64,000 nucleotides of DNA from Streptomyces fulvorobeus (GTDB taxonomy: Bacteria > Actinomycetota > Actinomycetes > Streptomycetales > Streptomycetaceae). The position numbers and the translations under genes are program-made. The notes under the pieces were generated by a model that saw nothing but the letters and a program-made list of their open reading frames with translations, was not told where the DNA came from and did no database searches. The DNA lies in NCBI RefSeq assembly GCF_013167895.1, contig NZ_BLWC01000001.1, forward strand, positions 2,852,001 to 2,916,000. Reading direction: 5' to 3'. This document shows positions 45,229 to 54,565 of this stretch, piece after piece (position 1 is the stretch's first letter; each line of letters opens with the position of its first letter).

Positions 45229-46629
45229 GTGGCCGCGCCCACCCCGCCTTCCCCCCGTCGTACCGTCCTCGGACGCCTTCCCCTGCCCGAGCGGAACTAC
45301 GTCGCCGAAGCGCTGCGCACCGAGACGGTCGGCGGCATCATCCTGCTGGTGGCCGCCGTCGCCGCACTGATCTGGGCGAACACCTTCGGCGCGAGCTACG
45401 AGTCGGTCAGCCACTTCCACTTCGGCCCGGAGGCTCTGGGCCTGGACCTCTCCGTGGCCCACTGGGCCGCCGACGGCCTGCTCGCCGTCTTCTTCTTCGT
45501 CGCCGGGGTCGAACTCAAGCGTGAACTGGTCGCGGGCGAGCTGAAGGACCCCAGAGCGGCCGCCCTCCCGGTCATCGCCGCGCTCTGCGGCATGGCCGTG
45601 CCCGCTCTCGTCTACACCCTGACCGCGGTACTCGGCGGCGGTTCCCTGGCCGGCTGGGCGGTACCCACCGCCACCGACATCGCCTTCGCCCTCGCCGTCC
45701 TCGCCGTCATAGGCACCTCGCTGCCCTCCGCGCTGCGCGCGTTCCTCCTCACCCTCGCCGTGGTCGACGACCTCTTCGCGATCCTGATCATCGCGGTCTT
45801 CTTCACCGACAGCATCGACTTCATGGCACTGGGCGGAGCGGTCGTCGGTCTGGTCGTCTTCTACTTCCTGCTGCGGGCCGAGGTCAGGGGCTGGTACGTC
45901 TACGTGCCGCTGGCGCTGGTCATCTGGGCGCTGATGTACAACAGCGGTGTCCACGCGACCATCGCCGGGGTGGCCATGGGCCTGATGCTGCGCTGCACGA
46001 CGCGTGACGGCGAGGCGCACTCCCCCGGCGAGCACATCGAGCATCTGGTCCGCCCGCTCTCCGCCGGTCTCGCCGTACCGCTGTTCGCGCTGTTCTCCGC
46101 GGGTGTCTCGCTCCAGGGCGACGCGATCGCCGGTGTCTTCACCCAGCCCGAGACGCTCGGCGTCGTCCTCGGTCTCGTCGTGGGCAAGACCGTCGGCATC
46201 TTCGGCGGCACCTGGCTCGCCGCCCGCTTCACCAGGGCGGAGCTCAACAAGGACCTGGCCTGGGCCGACCTCTTCGCCGTCGCCTCACTCGCCGGTATCG
46301 GCTTCACCGTCTCACTGCTCATCGGGGAACTCGCGTTCGAGGGTCAGGGAGAGACGGTCAACGACATCAAGGCCGCCGTCCTCATCGGTTCACTGATCGC
46401 GGCCGTACTCTCCGGTGTACTGCTCAAACTGCGGGTACGCAGGTATCAGGCCCTGTTCGACGCCGAGGAGCTCGACGCGGACCAGGACGGCATCCCCGAC
46501 GTCTACGAGCAGGACAATCCGGAGTACCACCTCCGGATGGCGGCGATCCTGGAGGAGAAGGCCGCCGAGCATCGCCGTTTGGCCCGCGCGGCGGGGGCAA
46601 CGAGCAGCGGGACGGACAGTCCGGCATGA
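45229..46629 (+). CDS. nhaA: Na+/H+ antiporter NhaA with EF/TSP3-like calcium-type tail
   Basis: 466 aa from GTG 45229, with GGAGG upstream. NhaA fold: VPTATDIAFALAVLA and the ion-binding Asp pair in LAVVDDLFAILIIAVF are present, plus 11-12 hydrophobic helices. The C-terminal cytosolic tail after about residue 405 contains DADQDGIPDVYEQD, which matches the DxDxDGxxD calcium-loop pattern of thrombospondin type 3/EF-hand-like repeats, then a Glu/Ala/Arg helix. Exchanges Na+ or Li+ for H+. The tail could sense divalent cations (inference). Confidence 0.95.
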   Translation: MAAPTPPSPRRTVLGRLPLPERNYVAEALRTETVGGIILLVAAVAALIWANTFGASYESVSHFHFGPEALGLDLSVAHWAADGLLAVFFFVAGVELKRELVAGELKDPRAAALPVIAALCGMAVPALVYTLTAVLGGGSLAGWAVPTATDIAFALAVLAVIGTSLPSALRAFLLTLAVVDDLFAILIIAVFFTDSIDFMALGGAVVGLVVFYFLLRAEVRGWYVYVPLALVIWALMYNSGVHATIAGVAMGLMLRCTTRDGEAHSPGEHIEHLVRPLSAGLAVPLFALFSAGVSLQGDAIAGVFTQPETLGVVLGLVVGKTVGIFGGTWLAARFTRAELNKDLAWADLFAVASLAGIGFTVSLLIGELAFEGQGETVNDIKAAVLIGSLIAAVLSGVLLKLRVRRYQALFDAEELDADQDGIPDVYEQDNPEYHLRMAAILEEKAAEHRRLARAAGATSSGTDSPA

Positions 46630-46668
46630 TCTGACACCGGATGTGTTGAACAGGAGAGGGAGTCACGG

Positions 46669-47199
46669 ATGAGCGACCCCGGCAACTACGCGGGCAACGG
46701 CGACCGCAGTCTCGGACAGCTGGTCGCTTCGGCGACGGCCGAGATGTCGGCACTGGTGCATGACGAGATCGCACTGGCCAAGGCGGAACTCCGCCAGGAC
46801 GTGAAGCGCGGCGCCGTGGGCGGTGTGGCCGGCGTCGTCATGGGGGTGCTGTTCCTGGCCTCGATCCCCATGTTCAGCTTCGCCCTCGCCTACTGGATTC
46901 ACAGCTCCGGTCTCGGCCTCGCCTGGTGCTTCCTGATCGTCGGCGGTGCGTACATCGTGCTCGGCGCGCTCTTCGCGCTGCTCGCGAAGGTCAAGTTCGG
47001 CCAGCTCAAGCCGCCGGAGAGGTCCATCGCCTCGGCCAAGCAGACCGCCGCCGTCCTGCAGAACGCCAAGCCGCACCCCCGCCCTGCGGTGCTGCCCGGC
47101 ACGGCCCGTACGGCGATGGGCAGCACCCTCGCGGACAAGGCCGTCGCGAGCCCTCCGGTCCGGGACGAGGCGCCCGCTGTGGCACGCTCGTCCACATGA
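46669..47199 (+). CDS. Holin-like superfamily III / DUF1469 membrane protein
   Basis: 176 aa from ATG 46669 (GGAGAGGGAG upstream). Amphipathic N-terminus (LGQLVASATAEMSALVHDEIALAKAELRQDVKR) followed by two membrane helices at about 50-75 and 80-105 and a Lys/Pro/Ala tail. Despite the phage holin label, chromosomal copies are conserved non-phage proteins of unknown role. Its stop overlaps the next start (ATGA), so it is translationally coupled to the hydrolase. Confidence 0.85.
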   Translation: MSDPGNYAGNGDRSLGQLVASATAEMSALVHDEIALAKAELRQDVKRGAVGGVAGVVMGVLFLASIPMFSFALAYWIHSSGLGLAWCFLIVGGAYIVLGALFALLAKVKFGQLKPPERSIASAKQTAAVLQNAKPHPRPAVLPGTARTAMGSTLADKAVASPPVRDEAPAVARSST

Positions 47200-48173
47200 C
47201 GCTCCCCGATTCCCGTACGGCCGGCCCGGCAGCAGGCCCTCTCGGCCCGGCCGGTTCCGGCAGTCCTGTACGACTCGACGGTCCATGGACCCACCGGGAC
47301 GTGGCGGCCAACGGTGCGCGCTTCCACATCGCCGAACTGGGCGACGGGCCCCTGGTGCTCCTGTTGCACGGCTTCCCGCAGTTCTGGTGGACGTGGCGCC
47401 ACCAGATGACCGCGCTGGCCGACGCCGGGTTCCGGGCGGTGGCCATGGATCTGCGGGGCGTCGGCGGCAGCGACCGCACACCCCGGGGGTACGACCCCGC
47501 CAACCTGGCGCTGGACGTCACCGGCGTGATCCGCTCGCTCGGCGAGCCGGACGCCGCACTGGTCGGCCATGACCTGGGCGGTTATCTCGCCTGGACCGCC
47601 GCCGTGATGCGTCCGAAGCTGGTGCGACGGCTCGCGGTCTCCTCGATGCCGCATCCGCGCCGCTGGCGCTCCGCGATGCTCTCCGACTTCTCGCAGTCGC
47701 GGGCGGGATCGTACGTCTGGGGGTCCCAGCGGCCTTGGCTGCCGGAGCGCGCGCTCGTCGCGGACGACGCGGCCCTCGTGGGCCGGCTGATCACGGAGTG
47801 GGCGGGCCCCGGGAACGCCGACTTCCCCGACACCGAGGCACTGGACGTCTACCGGCGCGCGATGTCCATCCCGTCGACGGCGCACTGCGCGATCGAGCCG
47901 TACCGCTGGATGGTGCGGTCCATGGCCCGGCCGGACGGCATCCAGTTCAACCGGCGGATGAAGCGGCCGGTGCGCGTACCGACGCTGCATCTGCACGGTT
48001 CACTCGATCCGGCGATCCGGACGCGGAGTTCCGCGGGGTCCGGCGAGTACGTGGAAGCGCCGTACCGTTGGCGGCTTTTCGACGGTCTCGGGCACTTCCC
48101 CCACGAGGAGGACCCGGTGGGGTTCTCGACCGAACTCATCAACTGGCTCAAGGACCCTGAGCCCGACCGCTGA
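47196..48173 (+). CDS. Alpha/beta-hydrolase, epoxide hydrolase-like
   Basis: 325 aa, ATG 47196. Oxyanion HGFPQFWW, nucleophile elbow GHDLGG with Asp (not Ser), acid in HGSLDPAI and His in GLGHFPHEE. An Asp nucleophile together with the HGFP motif is the signature of soluble epoxide hydrolases and haloalkane dehalogenases. The physiological substrate is unknown. Coupled to the holin-like gene. Confidence 0.88.
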   Translation: MTLPDSRTAGPAAGPLGPAGSGSPVRLDGPWTHRDVAANGARFHIAELGDGPLVLLLHGFPQFWWTWRHQMTALADAGFRAVAMDLRGVGGSDRTPRGYDPANLALDVTGVIRSLGEPDAALVGHDLGGYLAWTAAVMRPKLVRRLAVSSMPHPRRWRSAMLSDFSQSRAGSYVWGSQRPWLPERALVADDAALVGRLITEWAGPGNADFPDTEALDVYRRAMSIPSTAHCAIEPYRWMVRSMARPDGIQFNRRMKRPVRVPTLHLHGSLDPAIRTRSSAGSGEYVEAPYRWRLFDGLGHFPHEEDPVGFSTELINWLKDPEPDR

Positions 48174-48563
48174 TCCAGGGGTACGCACGTACGTCGAACA
48201 GCCAATTGCCTGCCGCATAGGCCAATTGGCTGACTTCCGCACGGTTACCGACCTTGGGTGCCGGGCAGACGTCGGGGTATGGGCTGGACGCACGACTTCG
48301 GTGACGCAGCACGTAACCGCCGCTCGACCGCGATGGTCGGTTCGAGCACTCACGAGGGGGGCGGCCCGCAGGGCCGGGTGCACGGAGTGCATGACTTTCA
48401 CGATCCCCAGCTTGGAATCCCGCGCATCCTCCGCCGCCGGGCCCGCTGGGTCTCGGCGCGGCTGCGTCATCCCCGTGGCTGACGCGGCCTCTTCCCGCGG
48501 AGAGGTCCCACGCCGTGATGGCGGCCCCCATCCCCCGACCGGTCCGGAGAGTCCGCACGGGCT
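48174..48563. other. Convergent intergenic region with one inverted repeat
   Basis: 390 bases. AGCCAATTG at 48200-48208 and CAATTGGCT at 48223-48231 form a 9-bp inverted repeat separated by 14 bases, possibly a terminator or an operator. The remainder shows no ORF with a ribosome site. Confidence 0.5.
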
Positions 48564-49763
48564 CTAGAGGGCGCACTCCTGGCTGTCGACCTGCTGGTCG
48601 GCAGTCCGGCCGCGCTCGATGTCCGTGCGGATCTCGTCGGCCGTCAGCGCGTACCCGGTGTTCGGGTCGTCGAGGGACTTGGCGAACACCACCCCGTACA
48701 CCTTTCCGTCCGGAGTGAGCAGCGGGCCACCGGAGTTGCCCTGCCGCACGGTCGTGTACAGGGAGTACACATCCCGGCGCACGAGCCCCCGCTGGTAGAT
48801 GTCCGGGCCGTCCGCGTCGATGCGCCCGCGGATCCTCGCGGACCGTACGTCGTAGTCGCCGCCTTCGGGGAAGCCCGCGACGATGGCGCTGTCGCTGGTC
48901 TCGGCGTCGCTCTCGGTGAAGCGCAGGGGCTTGGCCCGGAGGTCCGGCACGTCCAGTACGGCGATATCGCGCTGCCAGTCGTAGAGCACGACCTTCGCGT
49001 CGTACAGCCGTCCCTCGCCACCGATCTGGACGGTCGGCTCGTCCACTCCGCCGACGACATGGGCGTTGGTCATGACCCTGCGGTCGTCGAAGACGAAGCC
49101 GGTGCCTTCGAGGAGCTTTCCGCAGCCGGGCGCCATGCCCTCCACCTTGACGATGGACTTCCTGGCGCGGGCGGCGACGGGGCTGCCCGCGAGTGCCGGG
49201 TCCGGCGGCTTGACCTCGGTGATGGGCTCGTTGGCGAACGGGCTGAAGACCTGCGGGAAGCCGTTCTGCGCGAGCACCGAGGTGAAGTCCGTGAACAGGG
49301 TGGACGCCTGATGAGGCATCACGCGCGAGACGCCCAGGAGGACCTTGGAACTGCGGACCTCCTTGCCGAGCGTGGGCAGTGACGTTCCGGCGAGGGCGGA
49401 GCCGATCAGCCAGGCGACCAGCAGCATCGCCACGACATTGACGAGGGAGCCGCCGGTCGCGTCCAGGGCGCGCGCCGGCGACCACGTGATGTACCGGCGG
49501 AGTCTGTTGCCCAGGTGGGTGGTGAACGCCTGGCCAGCCGAGGCGCACACGATCACGATGATGACCGCGACGACGGCGGCCGTGGAGGAGACCTCCGAGC
49601 CTTCGGTCGCCTGGTCCCATATGAACGGCAGCAGGTACACGGCGGCGAGTCCGCCGCCCAGGAAACCGATCACCGACAGGATGCCGACGACGAAACCCTG
49701 GCGGTAGCCGATGACCGCGAACCACACGGCGCTGACCAGCAGCAGGATGTCCAGCACGTTCAC
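48564..49763 (-). CDS. MarP-family membrane serine protease
   Basis: 399 aa from GTG 49763. Four N-terminal membrane helices (1-125, CvpA-like) and a periplasm-facing chymotrypsin-like domain with His235 (TNAHVV), Asp266 (QRDIAVLD) and Ser344 (GNSGGP). Cys214 (PGCGKL) and Cys397 (QECAL) match the disulfide that activates M. tuberculosis MarP (Rv3671c), which supports acid and oxidative stress resistance. The protease is therefore probably controlled by oxidation at the cell surface. Confidence 0.93.
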   Translation of the reverse strand: MNVLDILLLVSAVWFAVIGYRQGFVVGILSVIGFLGGGLAAVYLLPFIWDQATEGSEVSSTAAVVAVIIVIVCASAGQAFTTHLGNRLRRYITWSPARALDATGGSLVNVVAMLLVAWLIGSALAGTSLPTLGKEVRSSKVLLGVSRVMPHQASTLFTDFTSVLAQNGFPQVFSPFANEPITEVKPPDPALAGSPVAARARKSIVKVEGMAPGCGKLLEGTGFVFDDRRVMTNAHVVGGVDEPTVQIGGEGRLYDAKVVLYDWQRDIAVLDVPDLRAKPLRFTESDAETSDSAIVAGFPEGGDYDVRSARIRGRIDADGPDIYQRGLVRRDVYSLYTTVRQGNSGGPLLTPDGKVYGVVFAKSLDDPNTGYALTADEIRTDIERGRTADQQVDSQECAL

Positions 49764-49862
49764 TGTCTCTAGCCTCGCAGAATCGTCACCTGGCCCGTCG
49801 TCCGTCCGACGGGATCCGGGCCGGGCCGGAGCAGCGCAGCACGGGATGGAGCAGTCAGCCTG

Positions 49863-50638
49863 TCATGGGCGCCAGTCGAGCGGCACCTGTCTGGTCGGGT
49901 CCCACGGGCGCTCCCAGCCCGCGAAGTGCAGAATCCGGTCGATCACACCGGCCGTGAACCCCCAGACGAGAGCTGATTCGACCAGGAACGAGGGGCCGGG
50001 GTGGCCACTGGGGTACACGGTGGTCATCCGGTTGGCCGGGTCGGTGAGATCCGCCACGGGGACCGTGAACACCCGGGCGGTCTCGGCCGGGTCCACGACA
50101 CCGACCGGGCTCGGTGCCCGCCACCAGCCGAGGACGGGCGTCACCACGAAGTCGCTCACGGGGATGTACAGCCGGGGCAGCACGCCGAAGAGCTGCACGC
50201 CCGCGGATCGAGCCCGGTCTCCTCCTCGGCCTCCCGCAGCGCGGCTCTGAGCGGCCCCGTGGTCGCCGGGTCACCGTCCTCGGGGTCCACGACGCCGCCG
50301 GGGAAGGACGGCTGGCCCGCGTGGGAGCGCAGGGTGCTGGAGCGCTCCATGAGGAGCAGCTCCGGCCCCCGTTCGCCCTCGCCGAAGAGGATCAGGACGG
50401 CGGACTGGCGGCCCTCACCGCTCTCGGGCGGCAGGAAGTGGCTCAGCTGCCGGGGCCGGATGGCCCGTGCCGCGCGAGCGACCGGGTCGAGCCACTCGGG
50501 CAGCCCTTCGGTGGTGACGGGGATCTGGTCCTGGGAGCACGCGCGCGAACGCTCGTCGGCGTGCCCGCCGCTTCCGGCGCCGGCGGACGCGCCCCGCCCG
50601 GCGGCCGGAGCGGACCGCGTGCTCTGTGCGTGCGTCAT
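49863..50638 (-). pseudogene. NUDIX hydrolase (CoA pyrophosphatase type), interrupted by a frameshift
   Basis: 5' part from ATG 50638 (GGAGGGGG site) to about 50203: QLSHFLPPESGEGRQSAVLILF, PGGVVDPEDGDPATTGPLRAALREAEEETGLDP, i.e. a complete NUDIX box. 3' part on the other frame to 49863: VQLFGVLPRLYIPVSDFVVTPVLGWW...WDPTRQVPLDWRP, the normal family C-terminus. One G missing from the CGGG run at 50200-50203 explains the break: EETGLDPR then QLFG. Joined length about 258 residues, right for NudL/CoA diphosphatases, which hydrolyse CoA and acyl-CoA. Either a true mutation or a sequence error. Confidence 0.8.
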
Positions 50639-50731
50639 ATGCACCCCCTCCGTCTCACAACGCCTGTCATCGACCATTTCGTTCCGGGGTCTTCTCGCTC
50701 GGTTCCGTCCTGCCCGGGCCGCGCCCGTCCC

Positions 50732-51547
50732 TCATTCGGCCCCGAGGGGCGGTGCCGGTTCGCCCGGGTAGTCGGGCGGCGGGCTGAGGCGCTGGCCCGG
50801 GTAACCGCCCAACTCGTACTTCAGGAGCTTCTTCGCCTTCTCCGGGTCCGTCTCCCCTTCACCGTAGGAGGGACAGAGCGGAGCGATCGGGCAGGCGCCG
50901 CACGCGGGCTTGCGTGAGTGGCAGACGCGGCGGCCGTGGAAGACCACACGGTGGGAGAGCATCGTCCACTCGCTCTTGGGGAAGATCGCGGCCACGTCCG
51001 CCTCGACCTTCTCCGGGTCCTCCCGGTCGGTCCATTTCCAGCGGCGGACCAAGCGGCCGAAATGCGTGTCCACCGTGATGCCGGGGACCCCGAACGCGTT
51101 GCCGAGAACGACGTTGGCGGTCTTGCGGCCCACCCCGGGCAGCGTGACGAGGTCGTCGAGCCGGCCGGGGACCTCTCCGCCGAAGTTGTCCCTGATCGCG
51201 GTCGAAAGTCCTATCAGCGACCTGGTCTTGGCGCGGAAGAAGCCGGTCGGCCGGATCAGCTCCTCCACCCTTTCCGGATCGGCCGCCGCCATGTCCTCGG
51301 GGGTCGGGTAGGCGGCGAACAGCGCGGGGGTGGTCTGGTTGACCCGCAGGTCCGTGGTCTGCGCCGAGAGCACGGTGGCGACGAGCAGCTCGAAGGGGTT
51401 GCGGAAGTCCAGCTCGGGGTGGGCGTACGGATACACCTCGGCGAGCTCGCGGTTGATCCGGCGGGCACGCCGCACCATCGCGAGACGCGATTCCGGTGCG
51501 GCCGGCTTCGTCGTCGTCCTCGTCATCTTCGCCTTCGTCGTCTTCAC
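50732..51547 (-). CDS. nth: Endonuclease III
   Basis: 271 aa if GTG 51547 is used; ATG 51526 is possible. Helix-hairpin-helix [12 protein letters not shown] with catalytic Lys142, Asp160 in [10 protein letters not shown], and the 4Fe-4S cluster Cys209, 216, 219, 225 ([17 protein letters not shown]). Bifunctional glycosylase/AP lyase that removes oxidised pyrimidines. The N-terminus is Lys/Thr-rich and encoded by imperfect direct repeats; another frame upstream (from 51622) carries the same [13 protein letters not shown] sequence and could be its true beginning if a base is missing. Confidence 0.93.
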   Translation of the reverse strand: MKTTKAKMTRTTTKPAAPESRLAMVRRARRINRELAEVYPYAHPELDFRNPFELLVATVLSAQTTDLRVNQTTPALFAAYPTPEDMAAADPERVEELIRPTGFFRAKTRSLIGLSTAIRDNFGGEVPGRLDDLVTLPGVGRKTANVVLGNAFGVPGITVDTHFGRLVRRWKWTDREDPEKVEADVAAIFPKSEWTMLSHRVVFHGRRVCHSRKPACGACPIAPLCPSYGEGETDPEKAKKLLKYELGGYPGQRLSPPPDYPGEPAPPLGAE

Positions 51548-51811
51548 CGCGTCGCCTTCGTCGTCGTCACCTTCACCGCGTCGGCCGCGGGCTCGTCCGC
51601 AGCGCTTCCGTCCGGGCGTTTCATGGCATTATCGGAGCAATGCGCGATCCGTTCGCCCACAGCGGAATCAGGGCCTTCCGACACCCGATCAGCCCCTTCG
51701 GCCCGCGCTCCCACCGGCATTCTGGACACCCGGCCAGCCTAGGGCCCGGCACCGACATCCGCCCCGGTCACTGCGTATCCGCGCGCAATCGGCCCCCTGC
51801 CGCACGTACCG

Positions 51812-51851
51812 GCACGTACGTGCGTCAAACTGGTTTGTGATCGATCGCACT
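51812..51851 (+). promoter_or_regulatory. crp promoter: palindrome and Crp-like site
   Basis: GCACGTACGTGC (51812-51823) is a perfect 12-bp palindrome, and TGTGATCGATCGCACT (51836-51851) resembles the TGTGA-N6-TCACA Crp consensus with GTG/CAC arms. Position 65-100 bases before crp suggests autoregulation (inference). Confidence 0.5.
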
Positions 51852-51913
51852 GTTTTGCCGTCCGGCATCATGGGGACCACGGTTCCCTGAACAGGCCGAC
51901 AAGGAGAGATTTC

Positions 51914-52588
51914 GTGGACGACGTTCTGCGGCGCGCCCCGCTTTTCGCGGCGCTCGATGACGAGCAGGCCGCGGAGCTCCGCGCCTCGATGAGTGAGGTG
52001 ACCCTCGCGCGCGGCGACGCGCTGTTCCACGAGGGCGACCCGGGTGACCGCCTTTACGTGGTCACCGAGGGCAAGGTGAAGCTCCACCGCACCTCCCCCG
52101 ACGGACGCGAGAACATGCTGGCCGTCCTCGGTCCCGGCGAGCTGATCGGAGAGCTGTCGCTCTTCGACCCGGGCCCGCGCACGGCGACGGCGACGGCCCT
52201 GACCGAGGTCAAGCTGCTCGGCCTCGGCCACGGCGACCTCCAGCCCTGGCTGAACGCCCGCCCCGAGGTGGCCACCGCGCTCCTGCGCGCTGTCGCCCGG
52301 CGCCTGCGCAAGACCAACGACCAGATGTCCGACCTGGTCTTCTCCGACGTACCGGGCCGTGTCGCCCGTGCGCTCCTCGATCTGTCGCGCCGCTTCGGCG
52401 TGCAGTCCGACGAGGGCATTCACGTCGTGCACGACCTGACTCAGGAAGAGCTGGCCCAGCTGGTCGGCGCCTCCCGCGAGACGGTCAACAAGGCCCTCGC
52501 GGACTTCGCCGGACGCGGCTGGCTGCGCCTGGAGGCACGCGCCGTGATCCTGCTGGACGTGGAGCGGCTGGCGAAGCGCTCCCGCTGA
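51914..52588 (+). CDS. crp: Crp/Fnr-family transcriptional regulator
   Basis: 224 aa, GTG 51914 with AAGGAGAG. Cyclic-nucleotide-binding domain (ALFHEGDPGDRLYVVTEG, GELIGELSLFDPGPRTATATAL) and winged helix-turn-helix (LTQEELAQLVGASRETVNKALADFAGRGWL). The sequence is nearly that of the S. coelicolor Crp as I remember it, which binds cAMP and affects germination, growth and antibiotic production. Terminated by the bidirectional hairpin at 52594. Confidence 0.95.
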   Translation: MDDVLRRAPLFAALDDEQAAELRASMSEVTLARGDALFHEGDPGDRLYVVTEGKVKLHRTSPDGRENMLAVLGPGELIGELSLFDPGPRTATATALTEVKLLGLGHGDLQPWLNARPEVATALLRAVARRLRKTNDQMSDLVFSDVPGRVARALLDLSRRFGVQSDEGIHVVHDLTQEELAQLVGASRETVNKALADFAGRGWLRLEARAVILLDVERLAKRSR

Positions 52589-52593
52589 CGTGC

Positions 52594-52629
52594 CGCGAAG
52601 GGCCCCGCCGGATGGCGGGGCCCTTCGCG
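52594..52629. terminator. Bidirectional hairpin terminator
   Basis: Perfect 16-bp stem (52594-52609 with 52614-52629), GGAT loop, between the convergent crp and MBL-hydrolase genes. Confidence 0.9.
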
Positions 52630-52649
52630 GGCGCCGCGGCCGGTGCTCC

Positions 52650-53480
52650 CTAGATGAGCCCGTGCTCGGTCAGGTACTCCAGCTGCGCCCGTACCGACAG
52701 TTCCGCCGCCGGCCACAGGGACCGGTCCACGTCCGCGTAGACGTGGGCCACCACCTGCGACGGCGACCGGTGTCCGGACTCCACCGCCGTCTCCACCTGG
52801 GCCATGCGGTGCGCACGGTGGGCGAGATAGAACTCGATCGCCCCCTGGGCGTCCTCCAGGACGGGACCGTGCCCCGGGAGGACGGTGTGCACCCCGTCGT
52901 CGACCGCCAGCGAGCGCAGCCGCCGCAGCGAGTCGAGGTAGTCGCCCAGCCGCCCGTCCGGATGGGCCACCATCGACGTACCGCGCCCCAGGACCGTGTC
53001 GCCGGTGAGTACCGCCCCGTCGGCCGGCAGGTGGAAGGAGAGCGAGTCCGCGGTGTGCCCGGGGGTCGGGACCACCCGGAGTTCGAGTCCGCCGGTGGTG
53101 ATGACGTCGCCCGCCCCCAGCCCCTCGTCGCCCAGGCGCAGCGCCGCGTCCAGGGCGCGCACCTTCGTCCGGGTCAGCTCGGCGAAGCGGGCCGCGCCCT
53201 CCGCGTGGTCGGCGTGCCCGTGCGTGAGGAGAGTGAGCGCGACCCGCCGCCCGGCCCGTTCGGCGGTCTCGATCACCGCCCGCAGATGGCCTTCGTCCAG
53301 CGGGCCCGGGTCGATGACGACGGCCAGGCCCGAGTCCGGCTCGGCCACGATCCAGGTGTTGGTGCCGTCCAGGGTCATCACCGAGGCGTTCGGGGCGAGG
53401 ACGTTCACGGTACGGGTGGTGGCGGGGCCGGAGAGGACTCCGCCCCGGGGCTGCCCCGGAAGTGCCGCCGCGTCGCTCAC
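52650..53480 (-). CDS. Metallo-beta-lactamase fold hydrolase (LACTB2-like)
   Basis: 276 aa from GTG 53480, overlapping the previous stop as GTGA. Zinc motif THGHADH at 86-92, PTPGHTADS and TGDTVLG, with C-terminal GHGP and a helical LACTB2-type tail. LACTB2-like enzymes are often glyoxalase- or RNase-like; the substrate is unknown here. Coupled to the NUDIX gene upstream. Confidence 0.87.
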   Translation of the reverse strand: MSDAAALPGQPRGGVLSGPATTRTVNVLAPNASVMTLDGTNTWIVAEPDSGLAVVIDPGPLDEGHLRAVIETAERAGRRVALTLLTHGHADHAEGAARFAELTRTKVRALDAALRLGDEGLGAGDVITTGGLELRVVPTPGHTADSLSFHLPADGAVLTGDTVLGRGTSMVAHPDGRLGDYLDSLRRLRSLAVDDGVHTVLPGHGPVLEDAQGAIEFYLAHRAHRMAQVETAVESGHRSPSQVVAHVYADVDRSLWPAAELSVRAQLEYLTEHGLI

Positions 53481-54370
53481 GCGCCCCCGCCTCCCGCGCC
53501 GCCGGCCGGGACGTGCTTGGTGAACTCCTCGTGCCCCGGCCAGCTGAGAACCAGCTCTTCGCCCTCCAGGCGGGCCTGTGCGAGTACGGGGGTCAGGTCC
53601 TGGGTATCTGCCGCCTCCAGGGCCTCGGCGGCCGTCCTGTACGGCCTGAGCGTCCGCAGCGTGGACACGGTGGGCGGCATCATCAGCAGTTCGCCCCTGT
53701 CGTAACCGTCCGCCGCCTCACCGGGTTCGATCCACACCGTCCGGTCGGCCTCGGTGGACGCGTTGCGGGTGCGCTGGCCCTCGGGGAGGGCCGCGACGAA
53801 GAACCAGGTGTCGTACCGGCGCGGTTCGAACTCCGGGGTGATCCAGCGCGCCCACGCGCCGAGCAGGTCGGAGCGGAGCAGCAGGCCGCGCCGGTCCAGG
53901 AACCGCGCGAAGGACAGCTCGCGGGCGACCAGTGCCTCGCGGTCGGCCTCCCACTCCGCGCCCGTCGTGTCGCTGACGACCGTGCCGGGCGTGGGCCCCG
54001 CCAGGAGGACGCCCGCCTCCTCGTACGTCTCGCGGACGGCCGCGCAGACGATGGCCTGCGCCTCGGTCGGCGTGGTGACGCCGAGCCGCCCTGCCCAGTG
54101 CTCCAGCGGAGGACCGGCCCAGCCGATCAGGTGGTCGTCGTCGCGCGGATCGACTCCGCCACCCGGATAGGCGTACGCGCCCCCGGCGAACGCCATCGAG
54201 GTACGGCGGCGGAGCATGTGCACGGCCGGCCCGCCCCCGGTGCCCTCGGCGCGGTCCCGGAGCAGCATGACGGTGGCGGCCCGCCTGGGCGTCGCGACCG
54301 TCAGCTCGCCCGCGGCGAGGGCCCGGATCCGGTCGGGCCATTCCGGTGGGTACCACTGACCATTGGACAT
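53477..54370 (-). CDS. NUDIX hydrolase
   Basis: 297 aa from ATG 54370. NUDIX box variant: FPGG-equivalent AYPGGGVDP, then RETYEEAGVLL; long insert between the two parts as in the acyl-CoA/NudL-19 group (NUDT19-like). Likely hydrolyses a nucleoside or CoA diphosphate. Stop overlaps the MBL-hydrolase start, indicating a two-gene operon. Confidence 0.87.
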   Translation of the reverse strand: MSNGQWYPPEWPDRIRALAAGELTVATPRRAATVMLLRDRAEGTGGGPAVHMLRRRTSMAFAGGAYAYPGGGVDPRDDDHLIGWAGPPLEHWAGRLGVTTPTEAQAIVCAAVRETYEEAGVLLAGPTPGTVVSDTTGAEWEADREALVARELSFARFLDRRGLLLRSDLLGAWARWITPEFEPRRYDTWFFVAALPEGQRTRNASTEADRTVWIEPGEAADGYDRGELLMMPPTVSTLRTLRPYRTAAEALEAADTQDLTPVLAQARLEGEELVLSWPGHEEFTKHVPAGGAGGGGA

Positions 54371-54565
54371 GGCCGGAGGCTATCCGGAACCGTCCCGATG
54401 TTCGAGGGCCCCGGGTGGCCGTGCGTGGCCCTTACACACACGACGCCCGGGTGCACAGCGCACCGCCCCCACCCGCCCCATCCCCCGGCGCCCTTCCCCC
54501 ATACACGCGCGATCCCGCCCGGTCACGCGGACCGGGCGGGATCATCCCTCGCATACGGGTACGGG

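Noticed and set aside
46669..47199. Holin-like gene as evidence of a prophage
   Set aside because: No phage genes around it; the family is a common chromosomal Streptomyces membrane protein.
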